NCBI GenBank assembly: GCA_020634035.1
Contig: JACKCM010000006.1
Span: 372,001-436,000 of the forward strand
Length of the DNA stretch: 64,000 nt
Source of the DNA: Candidatus Obscuribacterales bacterium
GTDB taxonomy: Bacteria > Cyanobacteriota > Vampirovibrionia > Obscuribacterales > Obscuribacteraceae
Reading direction: 5' to 3'
Part shown: in pieces, positions 40,813 through 50,616 of the stretch
How the letters are laid out: every line of letters starts with the position of its first letter
Numbering within the stretch: position 1 is the first letter of the stretch
Program-made: the position numbers and the translations under genes
The notes under the pieces: model-generated
Told to the model about the DNA's origin: nothing
What the model saw: the letters and a program-made list of their open reading frames with translations, nothing else
Database searches by the model: none

Positions 40813-43723
40813 ACGCGTAGAATTTCTTGGATTCGGTTCGATCATAGCCGAACAGGTCGACTTTGCCGAAGACCGCCTCAATCTGGTCATCGAAGCCAAT
40901 CAGTATGGCAAATCTACTATGGTCGAGGCGATCTGGGCCCTTATCTTCGGATTCTCCTCCTCCCGCGAAGGACAGAAAGAGAAAGAGAACTACAGACCAT
41001 GGCAGGATAATGCGCCTTTCGGGGGCATCATCGATCTGACCATTCAGAATCAGTGCTTGAGAATAATTCGAGACTTCGACAGCGATTCGGTTCAGGTCCT
41101 GGATCGGACATCCGGAGCCGACATCACCCGGGACTTCGTAGAAGAAGGAAGAGAAGAAGAACTGGGCTATCGCCTTACAGGCATGACCCGGGATCTGTTT
41201 CGCAACACCTGTTTAGTCGGCCAGCGCCATCTGGACGAACACCATGCCGGCGGCAATCCTGACCTTCGAAACGACCTCAAAAGCATGGCTGATTCCTCAA
41301 AGCCAGGGGCGACCAGCGCCACTGCCACTGATGTCATACGACTTGCCCTGCGCAACTTTCCCGGCAGCAATCAGACAGCACCGGCCGATGAGGTTATCGC
41401 CGAGCTGGAGAGTAAACGAAACCTTCTACTGCTTCGCATTCAAGAGATGAATGACGACTATGGACAGGTGGCTTCCTGGCTCAAAGAAATCGCCGACATA
41501 GAACAACAATTTACCGGTCAATCGGCAGGATCGGCTGAAGCCGAATTCAACAACCTTAAACTAGAGAAGATGTCGCTGGAAGAGAAGACCGTAGTCTTCA
41601 AAGATCGCAAAGGCGCCAGGGATTCTATTGAGAAAAGACTACTGGAGCTCAGCACCCTGACACCGCTTGCCGATGAGACTCTGCTCAATCTAAACGAACT
41701 CTGGACCAGAAGAGAATCACGCATTCAAGACCTGCTCTCCTTCGGTCAGGATGTTCGCCCGGAGCACTCCGAATTCGAGCGAATAGAGAACGACCTCGTG
41801 GATAAATATCCAGGCTTCGATCAGCTCCAACCGGAAGAAGCGAACACAATATCTTCCCTTGCCATCAGTCTCTACAATCTCAAAAGAGACCTGGATGAAG
41901 ACAGACGCGCCCTGCAAGAGACCACTGTCACTCGCCTGGAAAGACTGGGTAGTGACGAGGTTGTGGCTGCACCAGGTCGAGGACTGAGAGCCCTTTCGGA
42001 AGAAGAGATGGAGGAGGCTCGCTCCTATGCGTCCCTGATGGTGGCATTCAACGAACAGTTGGTCGACTCCCAGAAGAAATTACAGGAAGCCGAATTCAGC
42101 AGAACCGATATCGAAGAGAAGCAGAAAGCCAATCGCCTGGGCAATATAGGCAAAGGAGCAGGGCTTGGTCTGCTCACCATTATCTGTTTTGCCGTACCTC
42201 CATTAATTAGCGAGATTCCCCAGTTCATAACCGGCGGTCTCGTTATAGTCGCCTTAATATCACTTCTGGCCTGTTTCTTCTTCGTCGGCAAAGCGATTAA
42301 TTTCAAATCCTTTATGCAGGAAGACCTTGAAAGAGCGCAGCGCGAAGAGGACAAAATCCACAAAGTATTGCAGCAAAGTCGCGGCAAAGTAGCCAATCTG
42401 GAGAATACCCTGGCGGGCTATGCCGCCAAAACCGGTCTCTCCAGCAAAGAAGAGCTGAACGAGTATCTCAAGAAAGCCACTTCGGAAGAAGAGTTGCACG
42501 AAGAGCAGATGACTAAAGAGAACTCGATCAAGACGAAAGAGCAACAAGTAAGAAAGTTAGAGAACGATCTGGCTTACTATTTCCGCAAAGTGGGACGCGA
42601 TACGGATCAAATAGATTCTCAAAGAGCGATGGATCTGTCTCAGGATATAAAACAATACTGGGAAGAAGCGGCCAAGCTGGAAGAACAGTTTTCTGAAATC
42701 AACAATACAAAAAAACAGATGGAGTTTCTGGAAGCCGAGATCAAAGATATCGAAGAAGGCATTCGACCGATTCTCGATGTAGCCGGAATGGACCACGCCG
42801 TTGAGCTGGACGAAGCTGCGGATCAAATCGAAGAGTTGGTCGGTGTTATCCGCGAGAAACAACGATTGAACGAAGATCTCTCTAAACTAGACTATGACAT
42901 GTCCGGCTATGAATCGATGGTTTCTTCGGACGCTCAGCTACAAGCACAGATCAATCAGATCAATGAAAGGCTGGAAGAATTGATTCAGCTCAATCCGGAG
43001 CTGGCCGACTGCCCGGAACCGGATCCAAATAATCCGCCTACCGCAGTTCTTCCATGGGGAGCAAGCGAAGGCGACAAAGAAGAGCTGCGGCAAAGAAAAG
43101 ACGATCTGCTGGTCAGATTGCGCACCACAATCAGCAACCGGGACAACAGCTATCTCGATTGCGTAGAAGAGCTCTCCACCCTGGATCATGAGCTTGTCTG
43201 CGCCAGGCGTGCAAGACTGGCTCTTGAGCTTGCCTGCCAGAAACTGGAAGAGTCTTCTTCCCAGACCTATGAAGACTGGTCAGAAAAATTGAACAATGCC
43301 GCCAGCGAGATAATAGAAGGTCTCGACAGCGAAGTGGAATCACTGGTGTTCGACAACGAACTCAATATAAGCGTAAAGCTCAAAGGAAGAGAGGAACCCT
43401 TTCATCCCGACGAGATCAAAACAAAGCTCTCCACCGGGGTGAAAGAGCAGGTGCACTGGCTGGCCCGTATGGCCCTGTCCAGATTTCTCTCTCACCAGGA
43501 GCCACTACCGATAGTACTGGATGAGCCTTTCAGCGAAGCCGACGATGAGCGCTTCATCAACGTTATGAAGTTTCTACTGGATGAAGCGATTAACAAAAAC
43601 CAGATCATTATTCTGAGCTGCCATAAACACAGACACGAATGGCTCTGCGACAAGCTTTCCGAAGAAGAAAGAGCCGGTCTTGCTTTTGTCGAGAAAAGCG
43701 CAGTCGATATGGCCAGCCTTTAG
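40802..43723 (+). CDS. Rad50/SbcC-like (YhaN-type) SMC ATPase with central membrane segments
   Basis: The 973-residue protein has split ATPase ends joined by coiled coil. Walker A is EANQYGKST (31-39), the signature is LSTGVKEQVHWLARMAL and Walker B PIVLDEPFSEADDERF near the C-terminus; all are intact. In the middle (about 445-500) two hydrophobic helices interrupt the coiled coil (GLLTIICFAVPPLISEIP, TGGLVIVALISLLACFFF), as in YhaN of Bacillus, where membrane helices replace the zinc hook. It should therefore be anchored in the membrane with the ATPase in the cytoplasm. It overlaps the YhaO-like gene by 11 bases and its 3' end overlaps the convergent TPR-NHL gene by 4 bases. Confidence 0.9.
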   Translation: MLIERVEFLGFGSIIAEQVDFAEDRLNLVIEANQYGKSTMVEAIWALIFGFSSSREGQKEKENYRPWQDNAPFGGIIDLTIQNQCLRIIRDFDSDSVQVLDRTSGADITRDFVEEGREEELGYRLTGMTRDLFRNTCLVGQRHLDEHHAGGNPDLRNDLKSMADSSKPGATSATATDVIRLALRNFPGSNQTAPADEVIAELESKRNLLLLRIQEMNDDYGQVASWLKEIADIEQQFTGQSAGSAEAEFNNLKLEKMSLEEKTVVFKDRKGARDSIEKRLLELSTLTPLADETLLNLNELWTRRESRIQDLLSFGQDVRPEHSEFERIENDLVDKYPGFDQLQPEEANTISSLAISLYNLKRDLDEDRRALQETTVTRLERLGSDEVVAAPGRGLRALSEEEMEEARSYASLMVAFNEQLVDSQKKLQEAEFSRTDIEEKQKANRLGNIGKGAGLGLLTIICFAVPPLISEIPQFITGGLVIVALISLLACFFFVGKAINFKSFMQEDLERAQREEDKIHKVLQQSRGKVANLENTLAGYAAKTGLSSKEELNEYLKKATSEEELHEEQMTKENSIKTKEQQVRKLENDLAYYFRKVGRDTDQIDSQRAMDLSQDIKQYWEEAAKLEEQFSEINNTKKQMEFLEAEIKDIEEGIRPILDVAGMDHAVELDEAADQIEELVGVIREKQRLNEDLSKLDYDMSGYESMVSSDAQLQAQINQINERLEELIQLNPELADCPEPDPNNPPTAVLPWGASEGDKEELRQRKDDLLVRLRTTISNRDNSYLDCVEELSTLDHELVCARRARLALELACQKLEESSSQTYEDWSEKLNNAASEIIEGLDSEVESLVFDNELNISVKLKGREEPFHPDEIKTKLSTGVKEQVHWLARMALSRFLSHQEPLPIVLDEPFSEADDERFINVMKFLLDEAINKNQIIILSCHKHRHEWLCDKLSEEERAGLAFVEKSAVDMASL

Positions 43724-44790
43724 CGAGGCAGGCTGATTCTGATTATCGAATTATCTTCTTGCTGGCTGACAAAGAGATTTTGACCTTTGTCCAGAATCAG
43801 GTAGTAGGGTTTCTTGAAACCGGTGGCGATTACAGTCGAGATACCGGCAGGTGTTATACGGGCAACGGTGCCGCCATTATAGTTGGCGACATAGATATTG
43901 CCGGTTTCGTCCGCGGCAAGACCGATAGGTCCTTTTAGATGGCCACCGGCGCTGAACTCGCTCTTGGTACCATCCCGGCTGATTCTGTCCACAGTGTTCT
44001 TGCTGTAATTGGCAACATAAAGATTACCGAGTCTGTCGAAGGTCAGACCAGACGGCGAAGAGAATCCGGTGGCAATCACCCGCACCGAGGTGTTGGCCAG
44101 AACAGCGGTGGGTTGACCGGCGACCGGCGCTTCATAGACAGGAGCCGGGGCGGTGGTTGCGGCGGCAACCTGTTGTACGGGTTGAGTCTGTTGTACAGGT
44201 TGAATCTGTTGCCCGGCAGTATTGGCCGGCAGATAGCGAGGCGTTGTGCCAGCGGTAGTATTGGTGCCAGGAGCCTGATAAGGGGCATAGGCAGTCTGGG
44301 TGGCAGGTGGAGTCTGGGTAGGCTGTGCGCTGGTCGGCAGAGTGACCTGTCCGGGCGCCTGATCACATTTTGCCACTAGTTTTTGGGCTTCGGCAAAATT
44401 GGCATTGCTGGGAGCGATGGACTGGAGATGAGACTTGGCGTCGGTAGTATTGCCCAGAGCCATCAATACTTTACCGAGCTGAAAATGGGCATCGGGATCG
44501 TTGGGCTTGATCCGAAGCACCTCGTCAAATCGGGGTGAAGCTTCTTTGTAGCGGCGCTGGCTCATATAGAGCACGCCCAGGTTGTACTGAGCATCGGCAA
44601 GGTTGGGATCGAGATCGCTTGCCCGTTTAAAGAAGATGATTGCCGACTCGGGACTGCCCTGTTTGAAGGCATTGAGACCGAGGTTATACATGCTCACCGC
44701 TCTGGGATCCGGGCTCTGGGCCGCGGCGAATGCCGGAGCGAAACTGGCTGTGAGAATGAGGATCATTATCAGAAGAGGCAAAGTTCTCAT
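43720..44790 (-). CDS. Exported TPR and NHL-repeat protein
   Basis: The 356-residue protein has a signal peptide (1-24), TPR units (about 32-135; AVSMYNLGLNAFKQGSPESA, DAQYNLGVLYMSQRRYKEAS, DAHFQLGKVLMALGNTTDAK), a long Pro/Thr/Gln/Ala-rich linker (about 150-235), and C-terminal NHL repeats (about 240-355; LTFDRLGNLYVANYSKNTV, LAADETGNIYVANYNGGTV, LILDKGQNLFVSQQEDNSI). NHL repeats form a beta propeller used for binding. AGGAG 7 bases upstream supports the ATG at 44790. It is convergent with the SMC gene. Function is unknown; the parts suggest an envelope scaffold. Confidence 0.82.
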   Translation of the reverse strand: MRTLPLLIMILILTASFAPAFAAAQSPDPRAVSMYNLGLNAFKQGSPESAIIFFKRASDLDPNLADAQYNLGVLYMSQRRYKEASPRFDEVLRIKPNDPDAHFQLGKVLMALGNTTDAKSHLQSIAPSNANFAEAQKLVAKCDQAPGQVTLPTSAQPTQTPPATQTAYAPYQAPGTNTTAGTTPRYLPANTAGQQIQPVQQTQPVQQVAAATTAPAPVYEAPVAGQPTAVLANTSVRVIATGFSSPSGLTFDRLGNLYVANYSKNTVDRISRDGTKSEFSAGGHLKGPIGLAADETGNIYVANYNGGTVARITPAGISTVIATGFKKPYYLILDKGQNLFVSQQEDNSIIRISLPR

Positions 44791-45059
44791 CAAAAAACTC
44801 CTGGGATATATAAAAGGTCCTGAAGACGAATCAACTGCTTGACTTTCAAATCAATCTCGACCGGTTCCTAATCTGTTCAGTTTATCCGAAAAGTCCAACC
44901 AGGTGCAGTAATTGAGAAAATCGTATATTGTAGTAGTAGAGATTAGACACTGCTAATGGAGTTGATCGCCGCATTTTTGAGAATGAAATACGACCGAGTC
45001 TCAATTTAGCACGACTTGCCGTATTGAACATAAGATAGTTTGAAAGGGAAGCTAATTGA

Positions 45060-45512
45060 ATGAGAACATTCGGACATATCATCACCTCAGCCGGCGTCGG
45101 ATGCCTGAGTTATTTACGCTATAAATCGAAACCTGCAGCAGTTGCCACATTCCTGGCAGGCTGGCTGATAGACCTGGACCATCTGGTGGACTATGTCAAA
45201 GCCCACGGCTGGAAACCGAACTGGGAGAGATTCGCCGAAGCGGCCCACGAGAAATACAGCGGCAAGCTCTATCTGCCTCTCCATTCCTTCGAATTGCTGG
45301 CAGTCTTTTTCATATTTTTCAAAGGTCCCAAGAAGCAACCTTACCGGGTCGGAATTACAGTCTCAATCCTGACCCATCTCGTCCTGGATCAAAAATGTAA
45401 TCCTGATAGACATCCATTGACGTACTTTTTGACCCATCGAATCCGAAAGAAGTTTAACGCTGCCGAGATACTTCAACCGAGTTTTGTAAAAGCCAGTAAA
45501 CGACGTCACTGA
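45060..45512 (+). CDS. YdjM-like membrane-bound metal-dependent hydrolase family protein
   Basis: The 150-residue protein has hydrophobic segments and a conserved set of polar residues typical of the YdjM/LexA-binding membrane hydrolase family: AGWLIDLDHLVDYV, YLPLHSFELLAVFFIFF and ILTHLVLDQKCNPDRHPL, where the His and Asp residues could bind metal. Enzyme activity of the family is largely untested. It starts at an ATG with AAGGGAAG 7-10 bases upstream. It overlaps the convergent slipin gene by 7 bases. In the 270-base gap upstream only AT-rich sequence without clear promoter hexamers is seen. Confidence 0.75.
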   Translation: MRTFGHIITSAGVGCLSYLRYKSKPAAVATFLAGWLIDLDHLVDYVKAHGWKPNWERFAEAAHEKYSGKLYLPLHSFELLAVFFIFFKGPKKQPYRVGITVSILTHLVLDQKCNPDRHPLTYFLTHRIRKKFNAAEILQPSFVKASKRRH

Positions 45513-46267
45513 GGGTCATCTTCTTCGTCATCTTTACCGCCTTCCGGAAAGAGCTCCATCGGCACCGGGATAATAAGCGTGCTGGTCTTCTCCGAAGCCA
45601 CTTCCAGCATGGTCTGGAGCTGGCGCAACTGCATCGCCCCTGCCTGAGAAGATATTACCGCCGCCGCCTCTTTCAGTTTATGGGCAGCCTGAAGCTCCCC
45701 GTCGGCAGCCACAACCTTCGCCCTTCGCTCCCGTTCGGCTTCGGCCTGTCTGGCCATGGCTCTTTGCATATTGACCGGAATCTCGAGATCTTTGAGCTCC
45801 ACCGAATTGACCTTAATTCCCCAGGATTCGGTCTGTCTATCTATGATGGCGCTGAGTTTTTGATTGATTGTGTCCCTTTCGGTAAGCAGGTCATCGAGAT
45901 CATGCTGCCCGACAATTGTGCGAAGCGTTGTCTGCGCCACCTGGAAGGTAGCATCCATAGCATTTTCCACCTTCAGCACCGCTTTGACAGGATCAATCAC
46001 CTGAAAAAAGCATACTGCCGCAACCTTGGCCGAGACATTATCGCGGGTTATGGCTTCTTGAGGCGGGATGGGCAGGGTAATTACCCGGGTATCGATTTTC
46101 TGAGCCCGTTCTATAAGAGGAAAAACCAACTGGGGTCCGGGTCCTCGTACACCGACCGCACGCCCCAGTCTCAAAATAACGAGCCGGTCGTACTCTTTGA
46201 CAAACCGAAGCCCGGAAATAGTCAAAATCAAAGCCAGAAATAGTAAACCACCTAATATCTCGACCAT
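45506..46267 (-). CDS. Slipin/SPFH (band 7) membrane protein
   Basis: The 253-residue protein has one N-terminal membrane helix and an SPFH domain: FVKEYDRLVILRLGRAVGVR, GPGPQLVFPLIERAQKIDTR, ITRDNVSAKVAAVCFFQVID, and SWGIKVNSVELKDLEIPVNM. A charged helical tail ends in ELFPEGGKDDEEDDPQ. Slipins scaffold membrane microdomains and often pair with an NfeD protease, but no NfeD gene is adjacent here. It lies divergent from the VIT-domain gene and overlaps the YdjM-like gene at its end. Confidence 0.92.
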   Translation of the reverse strand: MVEILGGLLFLALILTISGLRFVKEYDRLVILRLGRAVGVRGPGPQLVFPLIERAQKIDTRVITLPIPPQEAITRDNVSAKVAAVCFFQVIDPVKAVLKVENAMDATFQVAQTTLRTIVGQHDLDDLLTERDTINQKLSAIIDRQTESWGIKVNSVELKDLEIPVNMQRAMARQAEAERERRAKVVAADGELQAAHKLKEAAAVISSQAGAMQLRQLQTMLEVASEKTSTLIIPVPMELFPEGGKDDEEDDPQ

Positions 46268-46395
46268 AGAAAAACCTGCTTAAATGACCAGTACCTACTT
46301 TACCTGAATTTCCCGGGTAAACTCCATTATTAATCAAATTGCCCCGGCCTAAGATAAGATTAGAACAGAGCCCGTCCTGGATATAAAAGCTGCCT

Positions 46396-49245
46396 ATGTA
46401 TTCTGCCAAAGGAAGTGAAGAGCTAGAAAAAATCGCCCGTAAAACAGGGCTGGCAACAGTGGAAGCTCCCCGGTCGGACGACAGAGATAATCTCTCGAGC
46501 CATCCGGGCAGACAGGAGCCTATAGTCCGCCCGGGCACCGGGATGATTTTTTTCGGGGTGATTCTGCCTTTGCTTTTCATGTTCTATGAAAGTCAAAGTC
46601 ATTACCTGGCAAAGTCATTCTTCGATCCATTTCCGACCTTCAATCACTATCTGCTCTTTTCGTTGATTCCGGTAAGCAACTTTCTCACCTGGCTTGCGGC
46701 GCGCACGACCATTAACGCCGTCTATTCGCTCACAGCGCTGGGCAGCGGAATGTCCCTTGGGATAGCCATACTTTACAGCTTGATGTTGTTACCCATGGCG
46801 CCGGTGCTCCTCTTTCATCTGCCTTTCGGTCTTTTGTTGCTGGCGCCCTTGCTTTCGATTCCTTATATATTGAACGCGGGCAAAACCATCTGTCAGATCG
46901 CCTCTCGCCATGATACTTTTTTCGACCCTCATCAATTCAAACATCTCGGTCACATTATCATCCTGGTCATGGTCATTGCGGTGGAAGCGCCTTCCACCCT
47001 GACACGCATTCATCTGGCCGACGCCAATCAGCTCAATCAAGCGGATCAAAAGAATTCAGCCGACGCTATCTCCTGGTTGAGAACCTGGGGAAGTCGCGAT
47101 GTGCTTCTGAGAGCCTGCTACGAAAGATCCGGCCGGGCAACGGATCTAATCGGCTCTTTATATGAACACCAGCACCCTATTCCGATAGAAAGAGCCCGGG
47201 ATATCTATTATCGTGTCTATGGCATTCCCTTCAACTCGGTTCCGATTCCGGCTTCTTTCCGGGGCACCATCCAACATGCCGGTCTGATCTCAGACCCAGC
47301 CAGACTGAACGCAGGTGCCGTAGACGAGTTCGATCTGGATCCCGATATTGCAGGCTCAATGGTCCAGGGTGTAGCCCGAGGTCTTTCTCTAAAGAGTTCT
47401 ACACTTAAAGAGAAACTGGACGGCACCCTTAGAACTGCCACCATAGAGTGGACCATGGATTTTACAAACATATCGACAGTGCCCAGAGAGGCTCGAGCCA
47501 AGCTACTTCTGCCTGAAGGTGCCACGGTAACCGGCGCCACCATCTGGATAGACGGGGTCAAAAAAGAGGCGAAGATAACCGGCCGCTCAAGAGCCAGGGC
47601 TATCTATCAAAGGGCGGTCACCACTCATAAAAGAGATCCGCTTCTGGTCAGTATGCAGGGCAAAGACACAGTTCTTGTGCAGTGCTATCCGGTTTTGAAA
47701 GGTAGTGATACCAGGGTGAAGCTCAGCATCGTCGCCCCTCTTAAAAAATTGCCCCTGGCGATTTATCCGGAAGAGCTGGGCTGTATTCTGCCCGGTTATT
47801 CGGAACGCAACTTCAGCTTCGAAGGGCAGCATGTCCTGGATCTCACTGCAAAAAACGGCGATCTCATATCCACTGCCAGTACCAACCCTGGTGACACTGC
47901 AGAACTGAAAAGAACCTACGATAACAATCAAATGTCGAGGGGTCAGGTGATGACCTCTATAAAAGCTTTCGACTATGCCACATCGGTCAGACTGGCGGAC
48001 AACTCCGTAGTCAGCGCCGATGTCGCCTCACGGCAATATAATAAACCGACAAAACTGACTGTGGTGGTCGACAAATCGATAGGCATGGCACCATATCTGG
48101 AAAAAGTGGTAGCCGGTCTCAAAGCCCTCAAAGCAAAAGAGCCTGCCATTAGTTTCAGCTTTATAGAAGTCGGGGATCAGGGCGCCATGCCCCTGGAAGG
48201 TGATGTCGATTCCCTGGGTAAAACCGCTTGTGTCGGGGGCCGCCCCAATGGCGGTGCCATCGTCAAGTTACTGAACGAATCAGCCTTCGAGAAAGGCAAA
48301 GACATTTTATGGGTTCATGCCGCTCAGCCCGTGGCAAGCGAGGCCGAGAAGTCTTTCATAAAACAACGCTTCAAGAGCCTGGCTGTTAACCTCTATGACC
48401 TCCAGGTAGCCGCCGGACCGAACGCCTTATTTGATGAGTCTTCGATGGAGAAGAACTTTGTGAGAGTGCCGATAGAGCTCGAGGTAGATGAATCACTGCA
48501 AAAATTGCCCGAGCGCTGGCAAGATCAAAGTCAGACGACGGTTCAAGAAAAAGCTCCGGTTCCTGCAACAAAAGCCTTCGAGCAGCTCTATGCCTATCGC
48601 AAGGTTCTGGATCGCTATTATGACGGAGACATCTACGGCGCTTCGGCATTGGCTGTGGAAAAGAATCTGGTAAGTCCGGTATCCAGTGCGGTGGTATCGG
48701 ACGAAGAGCTGGTGAACAAGTATGAAAGCCGCCGCAAACAAGACGCTGAGAAGAAAACTGCGATTTTCAAAATGAAGAACATTCTCTCTAGAGCGCCGCA
48801 GTTAGAAAGACAAATGGCCAGTGAAACGGGTCTCGATAGCCTCTCGGCGGCGGCAGGCTCGGTCCCCTTGTACGCCACCAAACAATTTCACTCTGCCCAA
48901 GATGCCCCGGCTCTTCAAGGAGCAACCAGTGGTCTACTAGCAAAGAAAGAGAATCTCGCCTATCCGGCCTCGGCCCCGGCTGAGCAAAAGGTCGCCGGCG
49001 GCTTCGCAGGTAGAGCCGACTTCAAGGATGAAATAGCAGCAAATGAGGGCATGGAAGAGACTGAAGCGCTGCAAGAACCGGTGATGATGGACAAGGATGC
49101 CTCGGTATTGGCACCGCTCAAAGCCCAGGTGGTGCCGGAACCGGATACTCTGCCTATGGTTCTCATGGCTCTTCTTGCCCTGGGTGCAGGCTTCTGTTTC
49201 CTCAAGCGTTCTAATTCGGATTTACGCTCCAGAAAGCAAGAATGA
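46396..49245 (+). CDS. VIT-domain membrane protein with a C-terminal PEP-CTERM-like sorting signal
   Basis: The 949-residue protein has four or five hydrophobic helices near the N-terminus (about 48-200) and a VIT domain at about 330-455 (TATIEWTMDFTNISTVPREA, ARAIYQRAVTTHKRDPLL, LKGSDTRVKLSIVAPLKK). A von Willebrand A-like region follows from about 553 (VVVDKSIGMA), where the MIDAS looks degenerate. The C-terminal tail is a PEP-CTERM-type signal (914-949): PEP, a hydrophobic helix (PMVLMALLALGAGF) and a basic end (FLKRSNSDLRSRK). The exosortase gene begins inside its stop codon, with a 4-base overlap. This protein is the obvious candidate substrate of that exosortase. Confidence 0.8.
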   Translation: MYSAKGSEELEKIARKTGLATVEAPRSDDRDNLSSHPGRQEPIVRPGTGMIFFGVILPLLFMFYESQSHYLAKSFFDPFPTFNHYLLFSLIPVSNFLTWLAARTTINAVYSLTALGSGMSLGIAILYSLMLLPMAPVLLFHLPFGLLLLAPLLSIPYILNAGKTICQIASRHDTFFDPHQFKHLGHIIILVMVIAVEAPSTLTRIHLADANQLNQADQKNSADAISWLRTWGSRDVLLRACYERSGRATDLIGSLYEHQHPIPIERARDIYYRVYGIPFNSVPIPASFRGTIQHAGLISDPARLNAGAVDEFDLDPDIAGSMVQGVARGLSLKSSTLKEKLDGTLRTATIEWTMDFTNISTVPREARAKLLLPEGATVTGATIWIDGVKKEAKITGRSRARAIYQRAVTTHKRDPLLVSMQGKDTVLVQCYPVLKGSDTRVKLSIVAPLKKLPLAIYPEELGCILPGYSERNFSFEGQHVLDLTAKNGDLISTASTNPGDTAELKRTYDNNQMSRGQVMTSIKAFDYATSVRLADNSVVSADVASRQYNKPTKLTVVVDKSIGMAPYLEKVVAGLKALKAKEPAISFSFIEVGDQGAMPLEGDVDSLGKTACVGGRPNGGAIVKLLNESAFEKGKDILWVHAAQPVASEAEKSFIKQRFKSLAVNLYDLQVAAGPNALFDESSMEKNFVRVPIELEVDESLQKLPERWQDQSQTTVQEKAPVPATKAFEQLYAYRKVLDRYYDGDIYGASALAVEKNLVSPVSSAVVSDEELVNKYESRRKQDAEKKTAIFKMKNILSRAPQLERQMASETGLDSLSAAAGSVPLYATKQFHSAQDAPALQGATSGLLAKKENLAYPASAPAEQKVAGGFAGRADFKDEIAANEGMEETEALQEPVMMDKDASVLAPLKAQVVPEPDTLPMVLMALLALGAGFCFLKRSNSDLRSRKQE

Positions 49246-50603
49246 CCACCAGGACAAGACTTAGACTTCTTGCCGGGCTGATTTTTCTCTCGTTCTGGCC
49301 GGTCTATCTCTGGTATCTGGAAAGGTCTACAGATGGCTCCGATGAGCCCCTGGGGCTGCTTGCCCTGGTGGCCTGTCTTATGTCGGTGGGGCTGAGAGCA
49401 AGAGGTCAAAAGACAATAGAAGGGGGTAAAGAAAGCTTTCTCTATCTGGCTGTACTCTCCACTTTCTTTTATATATTGAGCTTTCCAGTAGCATCAAAAA
49501 TGATATCGGCAGCCTTTGCCGTGGTTGCATTAACCGCCTCGGTAAGCGCCCTTATCATGCCGCTTCTAGCAGGTGAATATTGCCTTGCTCTGATCTCGCT
49601 TCCGGTAATCGCGTCGCTCAATTTTTTTGTCGGCTATCCCCTGAGAGTTCTCTCGGCAAAGCTTGCTTCCATAAGCCTTTCCCTGGGTAATGTCTCTGCC
49701 AGAGCGGAAGGCACAATGCTTGTGTTCAAAGATCAATTGGTCGCAGTAGATGCGCCCTGCAGCGGTATAAAAATGCTCTGGTTCTCGATATTCACAGCAG
49801 CCCTCACCGCCTCTTATCTAAAGCTGTCTCCGCTCAAAACGGCATCGCTGCTTCTCCTCTCTGTTCTGTTCTCGGTAATAGCCAATACCCTGAGGGTGAC
49901 GGCTCTCTTTTATCTGGAAACCGGTCTGATCTCGCACGAAGCAACTCTTTTTAGTGAAGCTTTCCTGCATCAGGCCATAGGTCTTGTTGTCTTTCTTCTG
50001 CTTATCCTCTCGATTATTTTCTACGGGACAAAAATCACCTCTCAACCAGGAAGTGCCAAAGAGGGCAAAGCCCTGTCGAAGCCTTCTACAATCACCATGG
50101 CGATACTATCGATGGTTGCAATGTTACTGCCAGCGACAATCGCCTCCCATGACCCAGAAGCGGTGGAATCGGACAAGACCCAGATAAACTGGCCGGTCAA
50201 GATAGAAGGAAGGGTATTGAAAGAGGTCCCGGTCTATAACGAAAACAAGAAGCTAAAAAGCTTTCTGGCAGACTTTCCCGGCCAGGTAAAGATTTTTAGC
50301 GACGGCGAGAGAATCTATATAATCCGCTTCGTCCGTAAAATTACCAGGAAGCTGCATCCGGCCAGTGACTGCTATCGGGCAGCCGGCTATAGAGTCGAGT
50401 TTCAACCGATGATTATAAAAAGCGCAGGAGAGCACTGGAGCTCTTTCAGAGCGAGCCGGGCAGATCGTGAAGTAATGGTAAGGGAGCGGATTACAGACTG
50501 CCTCGGCAACCAGTGGAGCGAACCCGGCGCCTGGTACTGGTCGGCTCTAAAAAACGAGACAAAAGCGCCCTGGTGGGGCATAACAGTGGAAGAGGGTGAC
50601 TGA
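49242..50603 (+). CDS. Exosortase-family protein with a C-terminal extracellular domain
   Basis: The 453-residue protein has eight or so hydrophobic helices (residues about 5-265). It contains the exosortase triad: Cys in DAPCSGIKMLWF, Arg in ANTLRVTALFYLE and His in LHQAIGLVVFLL. Exosortases cut PEP-CTERM tails and pass the protein on to the cell surface. After the helices there is a 170-residue soluble domain with LHPASDCYRAAGYRV, which resembles the EpsI-like domain fused to several exosortases. The gene overlaps the VIT gene by 4 bases and is followed 13 bases on by the next cassette. No other PEP-CTERM protein is seen in this window, which suggests a dedicated pair. Confidence 0.88.
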   Translation: MTTRTRLRLLAGLIFLSFWPVYLWYLERSTDGSDEPLGLLALVACLMSVGLRARGQKTIEGGKESFLYLAVLSTFFYILSFPVASKMISAAFAVVALTASVSALIMPLLAGEYCLALISLPVIASLNFFVGYPLRVLSAKLASISLSLGNVSARAEGTMLVFKDQLVAVDAPCSGIKMLWFSIFTAALTASYLKLSPLKTASLLLLSVLFSVIANTLRVTALFYLETGLISHEATLFSEAFLHQAIGLVVFLLLILSIIFYGTKITSQPGSAKEGKALSKPSTITMAILSMVAMLLPATIASHDPEAVESDKTQINWPVKIEGRVLKEVPVYNENKKLKSFLADFPGQVKIFSDGERIYIIRFVRKITRKLHPASDCYRAAGYRVEFQPMIIKSAGEHWSSFRASRADREVMVRERITDCLGNQWSEPGAWYWSALKNETKAPWWGITVEEGD

Positions 50604-50616
50604 GGGAGGCCTTGAG

